Origin: Xestospongia muta
Taxonomy: Eukaryota > Porifera > Demospongiae > Haplosclerida > Petrosiidae
Direction: 5' to 3'
Length of the DNA: 64,000 bases
NCBI GenBank assembly: GCA_963693285.1
Contig: OY848919.1
Location: 9,357,461 to 9,421,460 of the forward strand
Shown here one piece after another: positions 1 to 11,900 of the stretch (position 1 is its first letter; every line of letters begins with the position of its first letter). The translations under genes were made by a program, and so were the position numbers. The notes below the pieces were generated by a model. That model had not been told where the DNA came from. It made no database searches and saw only the letters and a list, made by a program, of their open reading frames with translations.

Positions 1-352
1 GCCATGGTGTCATTACATGAGATATTCTAAATATTTGGAATAAAGTAGGAAAAAGGACTGTACGTTGTAGAAGTAGATAGTGCCATTGGATGTGGCAGTG
101 ACAGTCAGTCAAATGCCATTTTTAGAGACTCTGTCTCTTTACAAATTTGCGTATTTTGTAAAGTTAGCATAGTTTTTGTAACTCTTACTATGTCAGCAGT
201 CTTACGACAGCAGCAACTCCTTGTAAATATATTTGATTTACTCAAGGTAAGTAAAATTTGCCATAACTTCAAATAGTACTTTTTTGCAAAAATTTGCACA
301 TTGAAATTATAGAAAATTGTATTTTGTATCTATAGTAGTTTTAATGGAGCAA
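1..352. repeat. Direct repeat copy 1 (about 350 bp)
   Basis: This segment recurs at 912-1257 in the same orientation with scattered substitutions and small indels. Inside it, 190-246 reads as a 19-codon open stretch from an ATG up to a consensus donor (gtaagt at 247). In copy 2 the ATG is GTG and the frame is shifted. It could be a duplicated first exon or an interspersed repeat that mimics one; the protein is too short to identify. The copy may extend left of the window. Confidence 0.7.
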
Positions 353-911
353 CTATTATTAATAATACTTGCTATATATAGTATTATTAATAATACACAT
401 AAACTCTAATGTAATCAGAATTCTGCCAAGCAAATAAACTTAGTATATTGATAATTAATAAATGAACAATTTTTATATACTTTAATTGGCAACTGGTCAT
501 TACATTGATTTATTACAATAATATATCAAAGATATAATTTTTTTAGGAAGTATTAAATGTAATTGTATAAATTAGACATGTAAATGATTTAACTGCAATA
601 CAATGTTCCTCAAAGCAGCTGTGTGATTAGTTAATAATATAATAAAAACAATACTACATTAAATCAACCTGAAATCCAATAATGATATGTTGGTATTGTG
701 ATTCTATTCCTCATGGTGCGAGTCAAATTTATAATTTTCCATACGATATGTATAATTACTTGAAAGCTAAAATGAATTTTTTGTCATGTCCTAAAGGAAA
801 TTTCTGCTAGTAATAGCTTTTGATTATTGTATGCACTGATGTACTGTATGGTGGTTTGCTTGAACAAACTCAGTGTACCAATTATGCACAGGTTCTGGTA
901 TGTTTACAATT
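353..911. other. AT-rich spacer, no gene seen
   Basis: Low-complexity AT-rich DNA between the two copies of the 350-bp direct repeat. No open frame, splice-bounded exon or recognisable domain was found on either strand. Confidence 0.5.
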
Positions 912-1257
912 GCCATGCACTTATTACATGAGATATTCTAAATATTTAAATAAAGTAGGAAAAAGGATTGTATGTTGTAGACGTAGATAGTGCCATTGGT
1001 TATGGCAGTGAGAGTCAGTCAAATGGCATTTTTTAAGACTCTCTTTTTGCAAATTTGCGTATTTGTAGAGTTAGCATAGCTTTTGTAACACTTACTGTGT
1101 CAGCAGTTTCACGACAACAACAACTTCTTGTAGATATTTTGATTTACTGAAGGTAAGTGAAATTTGCCATAACTTTAAATAGTAATTTTTTGTGAAAATT
1201 TGCACATTGAAATTATAGAAAATTGTATTTGTATATATAATAGTTTTATTGGAGCAA
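912..1257. repeat. Direct repeat copy 2 (about 350 bp)
   Basis: Diverged copy of 1-352, same orientation. The exon-like stretch of copy 1 is broken here (GTG instead of ATG, one-base shift before the donor). Confidence 0.7.
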
Positions 1258-1456
1258 GCACTTGTTCTGTCTTGCCAGTGCTCTTTGAAAGGTGTTTTTG
1301 ACCTTTGTCTTACATTGACTTGGTATTACTTAACTTTTGTCGTTTGTCTTTCAAATTTTATACTTGAAGATACTGTTGTTGCTGAGTTAGAACAGATTAA
1401 AGTACATTGCCAGCTAACAGACATACAAACACACACACGCACAGAAGCAAAGTACT

Positions 1457-1492
1457 TTAACCCTCGTCCACGCACTGATCGACGAGGGTTAA
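1457..1492. repeat. 12-bp perfect hairpin
   Basis: Arms ttaaccctcgtc (1457-1468) and its exact reverse complement (1481-1492) flank a 12-base loop. It sits next to a CA-rich tract. It could be a foldback element remnant. No gene is recognised from here to 2118. Confidence 0.6.
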
Positions 1493-2118
1493 TTAAACAT
1501 AAAATTAATACGCATTGTTTGAACTTGTATTAATTAAGTAAATTCATATCCTGTGAATAGAGTATGGTGAGATAGCTATAAACAAGTTAAAATCAATTAG
1601 CTACCACTACCTCTCTTATCTCAATCAAGCAGGATTGTTCAATAACAAATCGTATCATCTTAAAAGGATAGTCTAATAAGTGACAGTGAAGTGTTTTACT
1701 GAACAAAATTATTAAAATGAATGGTTGTTAGTTCAAAATCATGATTTTAAAAGTATTCGGTGTTGAGCCTGAGTAAACCCAAATAGGAGCATGCACAGTC
1801 AATAAATGGTATATATTTGTTGGTCATGTTTATGGCCTTTTTAGGTTCAGAGGTCTTTAATATAAGAGACCAATGTCCATTTTGATAAACACTTGGAACA
1901 AATTGATTGATGAGTTAATAAACATGTTGGTTTCAGGAACATTGCTACACAAATGTGTTACAGTAGCTTTAGAGGTGCCTGATATCTTTGACTAGGCATC
2001 ATTATAGAATTGTGTAGCAATATAATCCATCCACTCCTCTGTATTTATTATGGATTCAACCTCAGCTTCGCCCCAACAATGCTTCCTGCTATAACTGTTT
2101 CTTTGCAGCTATATATAT

Positions 2119-2183
2119 TAGTCTCGCGTAGCCAACCCCTCCCCTTCAAACCTGTAGGGGGAGGGGCTGGCTACGCGAGACTA
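2119..2183. mobile_element. Foldback MITE-like hairpin
   Basis: A long imperfect palindrome: tagtctcgcgtagcca followed by a C-rich run is mirrored by a G-rich run and tggctacgcgagacta, with a loop of about 10 bases. CpG-rich ends on an AT-rich background are typical of terminal inverted repeats of small non-autonomous DNA transposons. A diverged relative of one end lies at about 2712-2765. Confidence 0.6.
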
Positions 2184-2215
2184 TATACATATACATAATT
2201 TCTATATACATATAA

Positions 2216-2398
2216 CGAATTTCGAACAAACGCTTGTGTAGAAATGGTTGCTACACAGCCATCTTAAGCAGGAAATGAATACAATTTGGTATTCATATAG
2301 GACAATAAGTGGCCTTGTCACATATTGAATGGTAATAACTTCCTGTTCAAGATGACCGCATAGCAACCATTTTTACACAAGCGTTTGTTGAAAATTCG
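2216..2398. mobile_element. Inverted-repeat MITE of about 183 bp
   Basis: The left arm starting cgaatttcgaacaaacgctt (2216) is matched, reverse-complemented, by the right arm ending at 2398. The arms are about 65-70 bp with a few mismatches, around a short centre. No coding capacity. Confidence 0.65.
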
Positions 2399-2941
2399 TT
2401 TGCGCGTTAAGTACCATTTTCGCATTTATGGTCACATATATTAACAAAATACCTATATCTTAACATAATAGTGTAGAATGACATTATTAAAGCACAAAAA
2501 AACATAACTGTACATACAAGTCATGAAAAGAACATGCAAACCACTTTCACTTAAGCTAACAGTATTTATGATGACATTACCTAGACAGCAAGCTGTGTAA
2601 AGTGGTAATTACATGGGAAAATTTTTACACTTACCGTATGTTGAGTAAACCGAATAACTTGATAGAATTGCAAGAAGGAGGAATGAAGAGAGATGCTGCT
2701 TTTCGGCCATCACTGGTTGCTTCGCTAGCCCATCCCTTTAAGGGAGGGGCTGACACGAGAATCTGTAATATAACGTTATACAGGAAGTAGGCTATAAATG
2801 TTAAGTTCATGAATAATGATAAAATGTAGTTGCTAAGATCATGCCAGAGTAGGAGGCTCTTGCAAGGTAATTCTGTATTTCTTGAGCTAGAATTTAAGAT
2901 AGTGTATTTATATGTAAGGGTTTTGCAGCTAGGTGTATTCA

Positions 2942-2943
<2 letters not shown>

Positions 2944-2976
<33 letters not shown>
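2944..2976. repeat. (TA)n microsatellite
   Basis: Uninterrupted TA dinucleotide tract immediately left of the TIR element beginning near 2993. Confidence 0.9.
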
Positions 2977-2978
<2 letters not shown>

Positions 2979-2992
2979 TACACTACTCAGGT

Positions 2993-3673
2993 GTAATAAG
3001 TCAAGGCATGGCCAGACCCTCGCGTGCCGGAGGGTCAGGAAAACTACGCACACTAAACTTGTTCTGCTGCAAGGGAAGTGACATCATTACTATCACTGAC
3101 ATGGCTGAGATTATAGAAAAAGTAGAGAGGCGCCTTACAGACTTGGGTTTATTCTAAAAGAATAACAGAGGGAAGTAATTTCTGCTTTTGTTAAAGGGAA
3201 TGATGTCTTTGCTGTGCTACCTAATGGATTTGGTAAAACACTATTGATCAGTACTGATAATGCAGTCAACAGCATCGTCAGCATTTTTGTGAGTGCTTGA
3301 CTCCAATCTCTCAAGACCGTATAGTGCTGAGACACAAGAGCAGCACATTCTTCCAACATATCCATCATATAATGACTCAGTAGTCATTAACATCAACATC
3401 AATCTTCAGTTCATCAAATTGTTCTGCTACTACCCTTTTTCAAATTGGCAAGGCTTTTGAGCAGGCATCAGTCAGCATGCTACATCTGTCTGTAGTCCGA
3501 TGAGTGATATCTTTCTGACAGCAATAGCAATACAGTGTCATTTTTAATTTCAAACCGTGCAGTAAACTTGTTGCAGCCCCAGCCGAAGCCATTCAACTCA
3601 GAACAAGTTTAGAGTGCATAGTTTCCTGACCCTCTGGCAAACAAGGGTCAGGCCACGCCTTGACTAAGTGTAA
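2993..3673. mobile_element. Non-autonomous element with about 75-bp terminal inverted repeats
   Basis: The sequence from 2993 (gtaataagtcaaggcatggc) to about 3068 is matched, reverse-complemented, by 3597-3673 with scattered mismatches, so the 0.68-kb segment has long terminal inverted repeats. The interior carries the start of a RecQ-like helicase on the plus strand (3101-3246) and unidentified sequence, including an open minus-strand stretch at 3135-3368. No transposase is visible. The element was therefore either mobilised in trans or is a deletion derivative of a helicase-bearing element. Confidence 0.7.
3101..3246 (+). pseudogene. RecQ-like helicase N-terminal fragment (broken)
   Basis: The ATG at 3101 opens a short helical stretch (MAEIIEKVERRLTDLGLF). 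The frame then shifts by one, carries a TAA where a Glu codon would be expected, and continues as QREVISAFVKGNDVFAVLP followed by NGFGKT. This matches helicase motif 0 (Gln) and the Walker A loop of RecQ-like ATP-dependent DNA helicases, which usually read LPTGxGKS. Nothing of the later helicase motifs follows inside the element. Identification rests on the motif pair; the lesions are one frameshift and one nonsense codon. Confidence 0.6.
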
Positions 3674-4135
3674 TAGTTTTTAAGTGAATAAGAGGGGCTC
3701 AAGCTTTTATAGCACCTATTTGGCCTACAAGGTACTGTATAAGCCCTATATATACTTGTTCTCAGAGCCTTCCTCTCTTAGCAACAATGCCAGACTAATG
3801 TTATTGTTTCTAGAGCTTACCTTTATAACCATTTTGGTGCTCTCAAAAACTGGAAACAGTTGACGGAATAAAAGAATTCCCTTTCCCAAGCCTTATATAC
3901 CTGTTGTTTTTTTAAGGAATATAGTACAAGGAATTAGGAGTTTGGGAATAGTGCCTATAAAGTAGTAGTATAATGAATATATAGTAACTTGGAAGTAAAA
4001 TAGATGTCTGTCTTTGACTTCTGTATCATAAAGTACAGATATATTGTTGCTTATACTATGTCAGCCCCTCCTAAATAAACCTTTTAATTTGAGAGAGTGG
4101 GTGGCTATACATGACTACTATGAGACTTTCAATGA
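3674..4135. other. Spacer without recognisable gene
   Basis: AT-rich sequence between the TIR element and the CARD-like relic. No supported exon or RNA gene seen. Confidence 0.4.
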
Positions 4136-4510
4136 ATGAAATATAACAAAATGCCAGATTCACATTTCTTAAGCCTGCAACCTTTACTGGAAAATGTACT
4201 TAGAAAATATCATTCTGCGTTATCAGATCTTGTGTCAGATTCCACCAACAGATTCACTCTAGCATGTAAATTGTATAGTGCTCGTCTTATTACACAAGAC
4301 TGGTATAATTGTGCTACAGATAATAGTCTAAAGACAGACATAGAAAAAGGTCTACATTTGTTAGAAGTCTCGTGTCCGTTATTAAGACACAGCCACAACT
4401 AACTAATTTAATTGACACTGAATAAATGTGAGGCATTCAAGTTGTCACTAAAAAGTTGCAGCATGATCTTTCAAATACTGATGTATTTGCTTTGGCATCT
4501 GAAAATGTTG
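4136..4510 (+). pseudogene. CARD-like / module-X-like domain relic
   Basis: A helical stretch (ENVLRKYHSALSDLVSD, then LYSARLITQDWYN, then KTDIEKGLHLL) is open from 4136 to about 4365. Similar helical sequence resumes after at least two frame changes (LNKCEAFK, then KKLQHDLSNTDVFALASENV) and ends at a consensus donor gtaagt at 4511. The pattern of amphipathic helices with a central LIT/LIS motif resembles CARD/Death-fold domains and is the layout seen in module X of the genes at 33.9, 48.8 and 61.5 kb. The family call is by pattern only. The frameshifts argue that it is a dead exon. Confidence 0.4.
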
Positions 4511-4783
4511 GTAAGTATGTATTCGATGGGTTTTTTCAATGCAAAGGGACAACAAAAGAAATTGCTTGTTAAAGAAGCAAATTCTAAAGTTATATGAAAA
4601 TAAGTGAAGTGAAAAAGATTAGATACTTCTAATACACTACCTTTGAATGTAAGTTGCATGGCTTCTTTGTGTCTAATTTAATTTCTGGTATAAAGTTGAT
4701 GGAAGCTAAGAAAACACTTCTGAATAAAGCTAACTTCATGACTTATGATCAAGATTGATTTAGAAATAGTGACGAAAATGTTT

Positions 4784-5420
4784 AGTTTTTTACAGGATTG
4801 ACCATCTGGAATTCTCTGAAAAAAATTCATAATTGACTTTAGCAAACACTGTCCTACGTGTGCTGTTAGCTGTTATTATTGGCTGTTTTAAGAATTCATA
4901 GATAGACCATCAGACTTACTGGCTAGAGCACTGGCATATTTTAATTATAAGCACCATAATACTATCAATTACCTTATTGGTATCACACCCCAAGAAAGTT
5001 TATGCTTCATTTTAAATGGATGGATAGGAAGGGTGAGTGATAAATACATTGCCGAAAATTCTGGACACTTGAACAAAAAACACAAGGTGCTGCCATTTTT
5101 GATGACCACGTTTTCCATATCCTGGACTCTATAGGAATCTACTGTGCTACTGTAACAATACTGACATTTGCAAAGGAAAAAAAAAGCAATTTTCTAGTGT
5201 GGAAGTTGAACAGACACGAGACATCACTAATGTTTGAATTCCTGTAGAACAAGTGATTGGAAACATTTGAAAAAGTATAGATTTCTCAGTACACTTCAGC
5301 CAATTGATTATTTAATATGTAAAGGTGAATTATCTCCAATGCTCGACATAGCAGTAACAGTTACTTGTTGTCTGTGTAATGTTTGTTATTCATTTATCCC
5401 ATTGACTAATAAGAAGTGTT
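4784..5420 (+). pseudogene. Harbinger-type (DDE_Tnp_4) transposase relic
   Basis: Frame-shifted but clear similarity to the DDE nuclease domain of PIF/Harbinger-like transposases. It includes [20 protein letters not shown] with the expected first catalytic Asp, followed by [14 protein letters not shown], then [18 protein letters not shown], a damaged stretch, and the C-terminal part LSTLQPIDYLICK and LCNVCYSFIPL. Several stops and frame changes are present, so it is inactive. The right end abuts the (TAA)n tract at 5433, into which the first RT element is placed. Confidence 0.65.
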
Positions 5421-5432
5421 TGTTAAATAATA

Positions 5433-5472
5433 ATAACATTAATATTAATACTACTACTACTACTACTACTAC

Positions 5473-5509
<37 letters not shown>

Positions 5510-5510
5510 T
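5433..5510. repeat. (AAT/ACT)n microsatellite, 5' flank of RT element 1
   Basis: Imperfect AAT repeats, an ACT stretch, then about 13 perfect AAT units ending four bases before the ATG of RT element 1. Confidence 0.9.
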
Positions 5511-8500
5511 ATGGCGTCTCGGTACTGTAAATGTATGAGCTCTGAGATTTGTGTAGCCTGTTCATGTGCTCGCCAGCATACACCTTGCTAGAAATGTTAT
5601 CCATCAAGGGTTGGCCGTTGTTGGAATTTTCCTCACCATTCAAATACATCTTGGACCTCGTCCATATCCAATAGTGAAGATGATTCTGAAGTTCACGAGG
5701 GAGATCACCATATTGTACTATGTGTCGCCACCGCTCCCTGTTCTCAGCCTTCCTCCATTTTCATTTTATCCCAGCCTTCCTCCGTTTCCATCTCGTCCCA
5801 GCCTGTAATCACTCTCTCTTCTTCACCTCAATCTCCCCAGGTTGTTGAATTACCCTTGTTTCGTCTGTTATCCAATCCTCATTTCCAGTGGAATGCTCTT
5901 TCAGATGATGAATGTGTAGAGTTAGTTAGCCAATGCTACTCAAAAGCAGTTCATTTGATTCCTAATTTGTTTAAGATTCCTTATGGAAAGCAAGGTAAAT
6001 GTTTTTAAAGAGTTAACACGTCCTTTTGTCTCTACTCTGAGGATTCAGTCATGGAGTACATTGCTTTGAAGGCTGCATTTGTATTTCCATTGCTCTTTCT
6101 ATAAAAACCCCACCATAGATCTAAAGCTAAAGAGCATGCCACCGCTCTTGGACGCACCTTGAAATTATGGCAAGATGGTTTATTTGCTGATTTGTTATAT
6201 GAAGGGAACACCATACAGAAGCAGTTTCAGAGCAGTCACCGTTTTATAAAAAAACTTGGTCTTCTAAGTTTGTTCTCACATTTTATGTTTGATGGCAAGG
6301 TCAAAGCTGCTCTACGTGCTCTAAATGAATCTGGTTCCAAGGCAGGTCAGCCTCTCTCTGATTTTGATCCATTCTTGGTACTGTTTGAGACGTTTTATTT
6401 AAAAAACACCCTGATCCCACACCTGTCTCTTCTGCTAACTATTTATTGACTGAGACACCTCCTTCGGATCATGAACCGCATTCTGTCAACTTTGAACAGA
6501 TTCTGATTAGAAGAATGATTTTGTAGATGGATGGTGCTGCTGGCCCATTGGGTTTGGATGTGTTGAGTTGGAAGAGAATGTGTTCATCCTTTCGTAGAGA
6601 GTCTGAAGACCTGTGTGAGTCAATTGGGAGTATTGGAAGGAAACTTTGTGTCGATTGGGAGTATTGGAAGGAAACTTTGTAGAAGCTATGTGGATTCAAC
6701 TGGAATTGAGGCACTAATGGCAAGTAGACTGATAGCATTAAGTAAAGTCCTAGGTGTTTGTCCGATTGGGGTAGACGAAGTATGCCGTAGGTTGATTGGG
6801 AAAGCAGCAATGACTGTAATTCAACAAGATTTTATAGAATTTACTGGGCACCAACAACTGTGTGGTGGTCAAAAGTCGTCATGTGAGGCCATTGTTCACT
6901 GTGTGAGAGAGTTGTATGACTCTGGTGAGATGGAAGAAATTCTCTGTTTTGATGCATCCAATGCATTCAATGCTCTTATAGAGGTTTGGCTCTGTGTAAC
7001 ATACTTCATCTATGCCCCTCCTTTGGACATCTGGTTATTAAAAATTACCAGTCACATAGTTCTCTGTTTATTGATGGTGACTCTATATTGTCTAAGGAGG
7101 GTACTACACAGGGAGACCCTCTGGCTATGTCTATGTTAGTAGTTGCTTCAATTCCACTGATCAGGGAACTAGACAAATTGACGGATGTGATACAGTTAAG
7201 ATGCGCAGATGATGCCACTGAAGAAATGAGTGAGGTAAGGAAATGGTGGGATAATATTAATACACTAGGTAATAGTACTACTAATATACTACTTTCCTAA
7301 TGCGTGTAAGACCATTTTGTTGGTTAGAGAGGAGTTGTATGAGAGAGCATGCAGATATTTCGAAGGGTCAAATCTTATAATTAGGACTGATAGTGTTAAA
7401 CTCTTGGGGTCTCCAATTGGTACTGAAGCATTCATGGAGTCTAACATTAAGAGCAAGTTCAAGAGTTGGAGCGCAGATTTGGATTTGTTGTCTGATATTG
7501 CTAAATCTCAACCACAGGCCGTTTATGCAGCATTTGTACATGGAGTTTATAGTAGATGGACTTATTTTTTTAGGTCTTGCTATGTCCCAGTTGATCATCT
7601 CAATTGTTATGAGGAGAAAATTCGGTTTATTCCAGCGCTATCAGGAAGGAGCTCCATCAATGACCTGAACTGTTTTGATGGGATGGGTCTAATCTATTCT
7701 ACTCAGTATTCCAATAGTCAATATCAGGCTTCCTTAGCAATTACTCGACCTCCCGTTGATTGTATATTGAATGGTGAGAGGGAGCCACTGTACAAAGTAA
7801 TTGTAAGACAGGTGGAGTAAGTTGATGAGCACTCGAGTAAATGAGCAAATGAGTGAAGCTGAGGGCATTATCTGTGAGAGAGAGACTGGATAGTGACCAT
7901 CAGTGGCTAATGGATGTGGCTAGTGAGCGTGGTGCATCTTTTAGGTTATCTGCCTTACCACTTAAGGAGTTCGGGTTCGATCTACATAAAAGCTCATTCT
8001 GAGATGCCATCTGTATTAGATACGGATGGCAACCACCTCAACTCCCCTCAGCCTGTATTTGTGGCAAGACTTTTAACGTAGATCATGCTCTCTCATGTCC
8101 ATATGGTGGATTTTCCACTTTGCAACATAATGAATTACGAGATTTAACAGCTGTTCTGACAAAGGACGTATGCCATAATGTTGCCAGAGATCCGCCACTT
8201 CAACCTTTATCTGAGGAACTGCTGGTGCTGACGGTGCAAAATTAGATTTTGCTGCTGATGGGTTTTGGGGGACTCCAGGTCAGAGAGCTTTTTTCGATAT
8301 TAGGGTGGTTAACCCTTTCTCCAGTACATACTAGAATCTGTCTTTATCATTAGTGTATAAGAGGGTAAAGAAAGAAATGAAGAGAAAATATGACCAGAGA
8401 ATTCGTGAAATAGAGTATGACAGTTTCTCCCCTCTTGTCTCTTCCACTAGTAGTGGCTTGGCTCTCATTTCTTCACTAATATATAAATGTATAGCCACAC

Positions 8501-8680
8501 TTCAGTCGGAAAAGTCATCCAGGTCCTATAACTCAGTCATTAATTACATAAGGTGTAAACTATCATTTTCACTTTTTTCGTTCCACCATCAGGTGTCTTA
8601 GAGGGATAAGGTCCACCTTTCCCCCGAACCACAATGTTGAAATTAATGTTGCTATCTCTGATGGTCACATTCTATCTTAA
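5511..8680 (+). pseudogene. Zn-finger / reverse transcriptase / endonuclease-like ORF (element 1)
   Basis: The N-terminus has a cysteine cluster (CKCMSSEICVACSCARQHTP) with a stop right after it. The RT core near 6700-7300 shows motif A FDASNAFN, the GTTQGDPLAMSM motif and the catalytic CADDAT. A C-terminal part (about 7980-8680) has the CxCG...HALSCP...HNELRD zinc-binding motif and FFDIRVVNPF, the region that in RLE-type elements would hold the endonuclease. The catalytic aspartates are present, but many frameshifts and stops separate the pieces (for example near 5587, 6450, 7300 and 7820). The last codon block ends at a TAA at 8678-8680. The R2/R4-like (restriction-like endonuclease) affiliation is inference. 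Confidence 0.7.
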
Positions 8681-8769
8681 ATTTAATTATATTTTTGTTT
8701 CAGACTTGTCTAATTCTCTTCTATCTTAAATATCAGTGTTGTACTTTATTACTATTGTGTACAGTGTGC
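5511..8769 (+). mobile_element. Non-LTR-type RT element 1 in a TAA microsatellite
   Basis: A plus-strand retroelement copy whose open frame begins at the first codon after the left (AAT)n tract. Its 3' end runs directly into another (AAT)n tract at 8770. No long terminal repeats are visible. Together with elements 2 and 3 it suggests that the microsatellite is the insertion site or the element tail. The copy is inactive. Confidence 0.7.
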
Positions 8770-8873
8770 AAATAATAATAATAATATTATTATTGTCTAA
8801 CTTGCAAAAAAAATAATAATGATAATAATAATATTATAATAATAATGATAATTTTTATTTTTATTTTTAATAC

Positions 8874-8909
<36 letters not shown>

Positions 8910-8930
8910 GTAATAATAACAACAACAATA
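8770..8930. repeat. (AAT)n microsatellite between elements 1 and 2
   Basis: Two AAT tracts with a short AT-rich interruption. It serves as the 3' flank of both element 1 (plus) and element 2 (minus), which are tail to tail here. Confidence 0.9.
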
Positions 8931-8997
8931 ATTATTTAGTAGCAAGAATAATGGATGGAGTCAAAGGATATAGAAGAAAAATTAAGATGAAATAATA

Positions 8998-11900
8998 TTA
9001 GAAAGATAATTGACTTTCAGCTGCCTGAAGGTCAAAAGGGGAGTCCAAAACTGGTTGAGAGAGCGAGGATCTTGCTCCTCCAATACACATGATGGAGGAT
9101 CTCAAAAGTGCATAGCTAATGCAACATCTAATCAGTCTCATTGACATACAAAAAACAAAATGCTTCTTCTCTGCCAACATAGAGGCAATTCGTTTACAAA
9201 ATGTAGTAGCAACCTTATCCAACCCTCCGGAAGAAGAGAAAATCAATGGAGTAAATGATGAATGCTCAACTTCCCTTACACGTTGCTCATATTGACGGAT
9301 TTTATCTAATTCGTGTCTCCTATAGACAGCATCCAAAGGTGTTTGCAGATTTAACAGAGCAAAAGGGTTGAACACTTGTATATCAAAGTAGTTTCTTTTA
9401 AATCTACCACCCCAAATGCCGTCAGCAGCAATATACAAATAAGCATTAGCGTATGTGTTGGCAGTGAGCAGATTCATATGTTCTCCGGAGATTCATATGT
9501 TCTCCAGAGAGAGGCATACTTTAGATAGTAGAGAGGCAATAATATCTCTGACTTCGTTGTGGCGGATTGATGGAAAACCTCCTTTTGGGCAAGACAGGGC
9601 ATGTTCAGCACCAAACTTGTTGCCACAAACACAATGGAAGGTGGTATCTGGGATAGTCCAGTCGTAACGCAAGTATAGGGCATCTTGAAAAGCCTGCTTA
9701 TGTAAACTGAAGCCATGTGACTCCAAAGGTAAAGGTGACAGCCAGATAGAAGCTCTTTTTTCTCTTGAGAGGTCCATATTATGTTGAAGTGAAGGAGCCA
9801 CTTGAGATCTCAGGTCATTAGCCTGTTCCACTTGCATCTTTAATCTCTCTAATAACAAATTAGATTTAGTCTCACGTTGCTCTTCCAAGCATGACATAGG
9901 ATGGAACTCAATGTCAGGAGAAAAAAATTGATCAAGGGTGAACAAATTGACACAGAAATAGAGTAATGATCAGCTAGCAAGTGAGTTGGGTTGACCAAGC
10001 CCAACCCATCCAGGTGTATAGGTAAGGCGAAAAGCCTTCAATCAAGATCACCAACCTGATTAGAGGCTGTCAGAGCTGAAATAAATCTTGACCGAATAAC
10101 AATCTCCAATGGAGCAAAACTCTGCGAGCCAGCCGAGAGACAACAGAAATCAATAACACGAGAGAAAAAAGTCCACTTAGCTGAAACGCCATGAATAAAG
10201 GTGGCATAAGCAGCCTGAGGTTCTGACTCAGCGATAAAACTAAACTTCTTTACTTCCTCTGACCAGATCTTAACCTTCTTCTCTATGACTTTTTCCAGAA
10301 ATGAGCCAGAACCAATGACACCACCAAGATACTCAACATCTTCTGAGACAACATTGACATTAGTTCCAGAAAAATAGACTCAGCTGATTGGAGGGAGTCA
10401 GAATTTACTAATAAATGGATTTTTGAACTATTTGAAAAGTAGCCATATTGAGGACCTATCTCACAAAGCCTGTCCCATCACCTCCTGAGATCACACAGGT
10501 TGCCTCCAGCTGTGGAGTCATCAGCGCACCATAATTGATAGGATGCAAGACCTTCTAGGTGACAAATCAGAGGTTTGGTTCCAATTGCATACATTGCCAT
10601 TCCTAGAGGATCACCTTGAATGGTTCCTTCCTGAGAAGATAGAACTGACTATTAACATGTAAGAAGGCAGGAGACTTGTATGTATTAATCAGAATTGGTG
10701 CAAGACCAGGACAGACAGATCGGACAATTCTAAGAGTGACAGCACAATTCAAGCTGTTGAAAGCATTGGAGGCGTCTACAAAAAGTGAGGCTTCATTAGT
10801 GTCAAATACACTAGACATGCAGTGAACTGAGGACTCATAATCAGAGTCAAAACCAGTACAAAACTGATGAAGGCCAACAGCATGCTGAAGGTCCTGTTTA
10901 ATGTTCCTCATGACTGCCTTTCCAATGATACGACGGCAGACCTCCACCACTCCAATAGGATGAAGTCCAAGGTCTTTGTCTAAGGGAATCAAACGGCAGG
11001 AGGTGAATGCTGACAAACCAGCTGGATCAACATAGCTGGTTCATATCTTTCTACCAAAAGCTGCAATGGATCTACACAGATGGATTGACTTCTACCATAA
11101 TACGAACACCAATAATGCCAAGACAAAGCATCAGCACCAGAAAGCCCAGCAGAGTTATTCGTGTGAAGAGCAGCAAAGCGAATTTTTTCTTCATTGGGAG
11201 CTTCAAAGATTGAGTAGGGAAAATAATTCTCAGGTGGTTCATTCATGAGTGCATCTGGGTGGGGTGAATGACTTTTTGGATGCTTGTCTTTCAAAAGCTG
11301 TAGGAGAGTTCTACAGCTCCATCAGGGATAATCTCGTTCGGATCTAGAACATCTTTCTGATTGACAGAAGAGAGAAGACGAATTACATCTCTCTCTTTGC
11401 CTTTTGAGTAATTGGGCAAAGATGTGAGCAAGATTAAAGTCACATTTATGTCTACGAGAAGGAAGGACAGGTGATGTTGAATAGACTGACCCTCCTTGAG
11501 AAGCTTAAGAATACCTTCACAACTGTTCCAAAGAGGTAATTAACGTTCCAAACATCGAAGGTGGTCTTTAAGCTAGGATTTTGAAAAATGTTTTTTAAGA
11601 ATGAGAGCTGGAAAAAGCATGGCTCCTTTGATAGCATAGCTCTCAATAGCAGAATCACTTGCATAAGCATCAAACAAGTCTGCCAGTTTCTGAACAAATA
11701 GAGTGGCTGAATTGCCAAGAGATTACTCCGCTAGTACACAATCTGGTCATAAACAAACTCAACAGCAGAGTGAAAGTCCGGAGGAGAGGAAGTAGCAGGT
11801 AGCAGGGTGATTGAATAGGTCTGAAGACCAGTAAATCCGAAGAGACGAGGGCCACGTGGTTAGTAGGATCAAAATGGCTGCCATCCACAGTGAAATGGGG

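Noticed and set aside
1249..1533. 94-codon open frame across the 1457-1492 hairpin
   Set aside because: No recognisable domain, part lies in a direct repeat and part in the palindrome; probably not coding.
2631..3081. Overlapping open frames on both strands with Ile/Tyr runs
   Set aside because: They are translations of the (TA)n microsatellite and TIR sequence with no recognisable motif.
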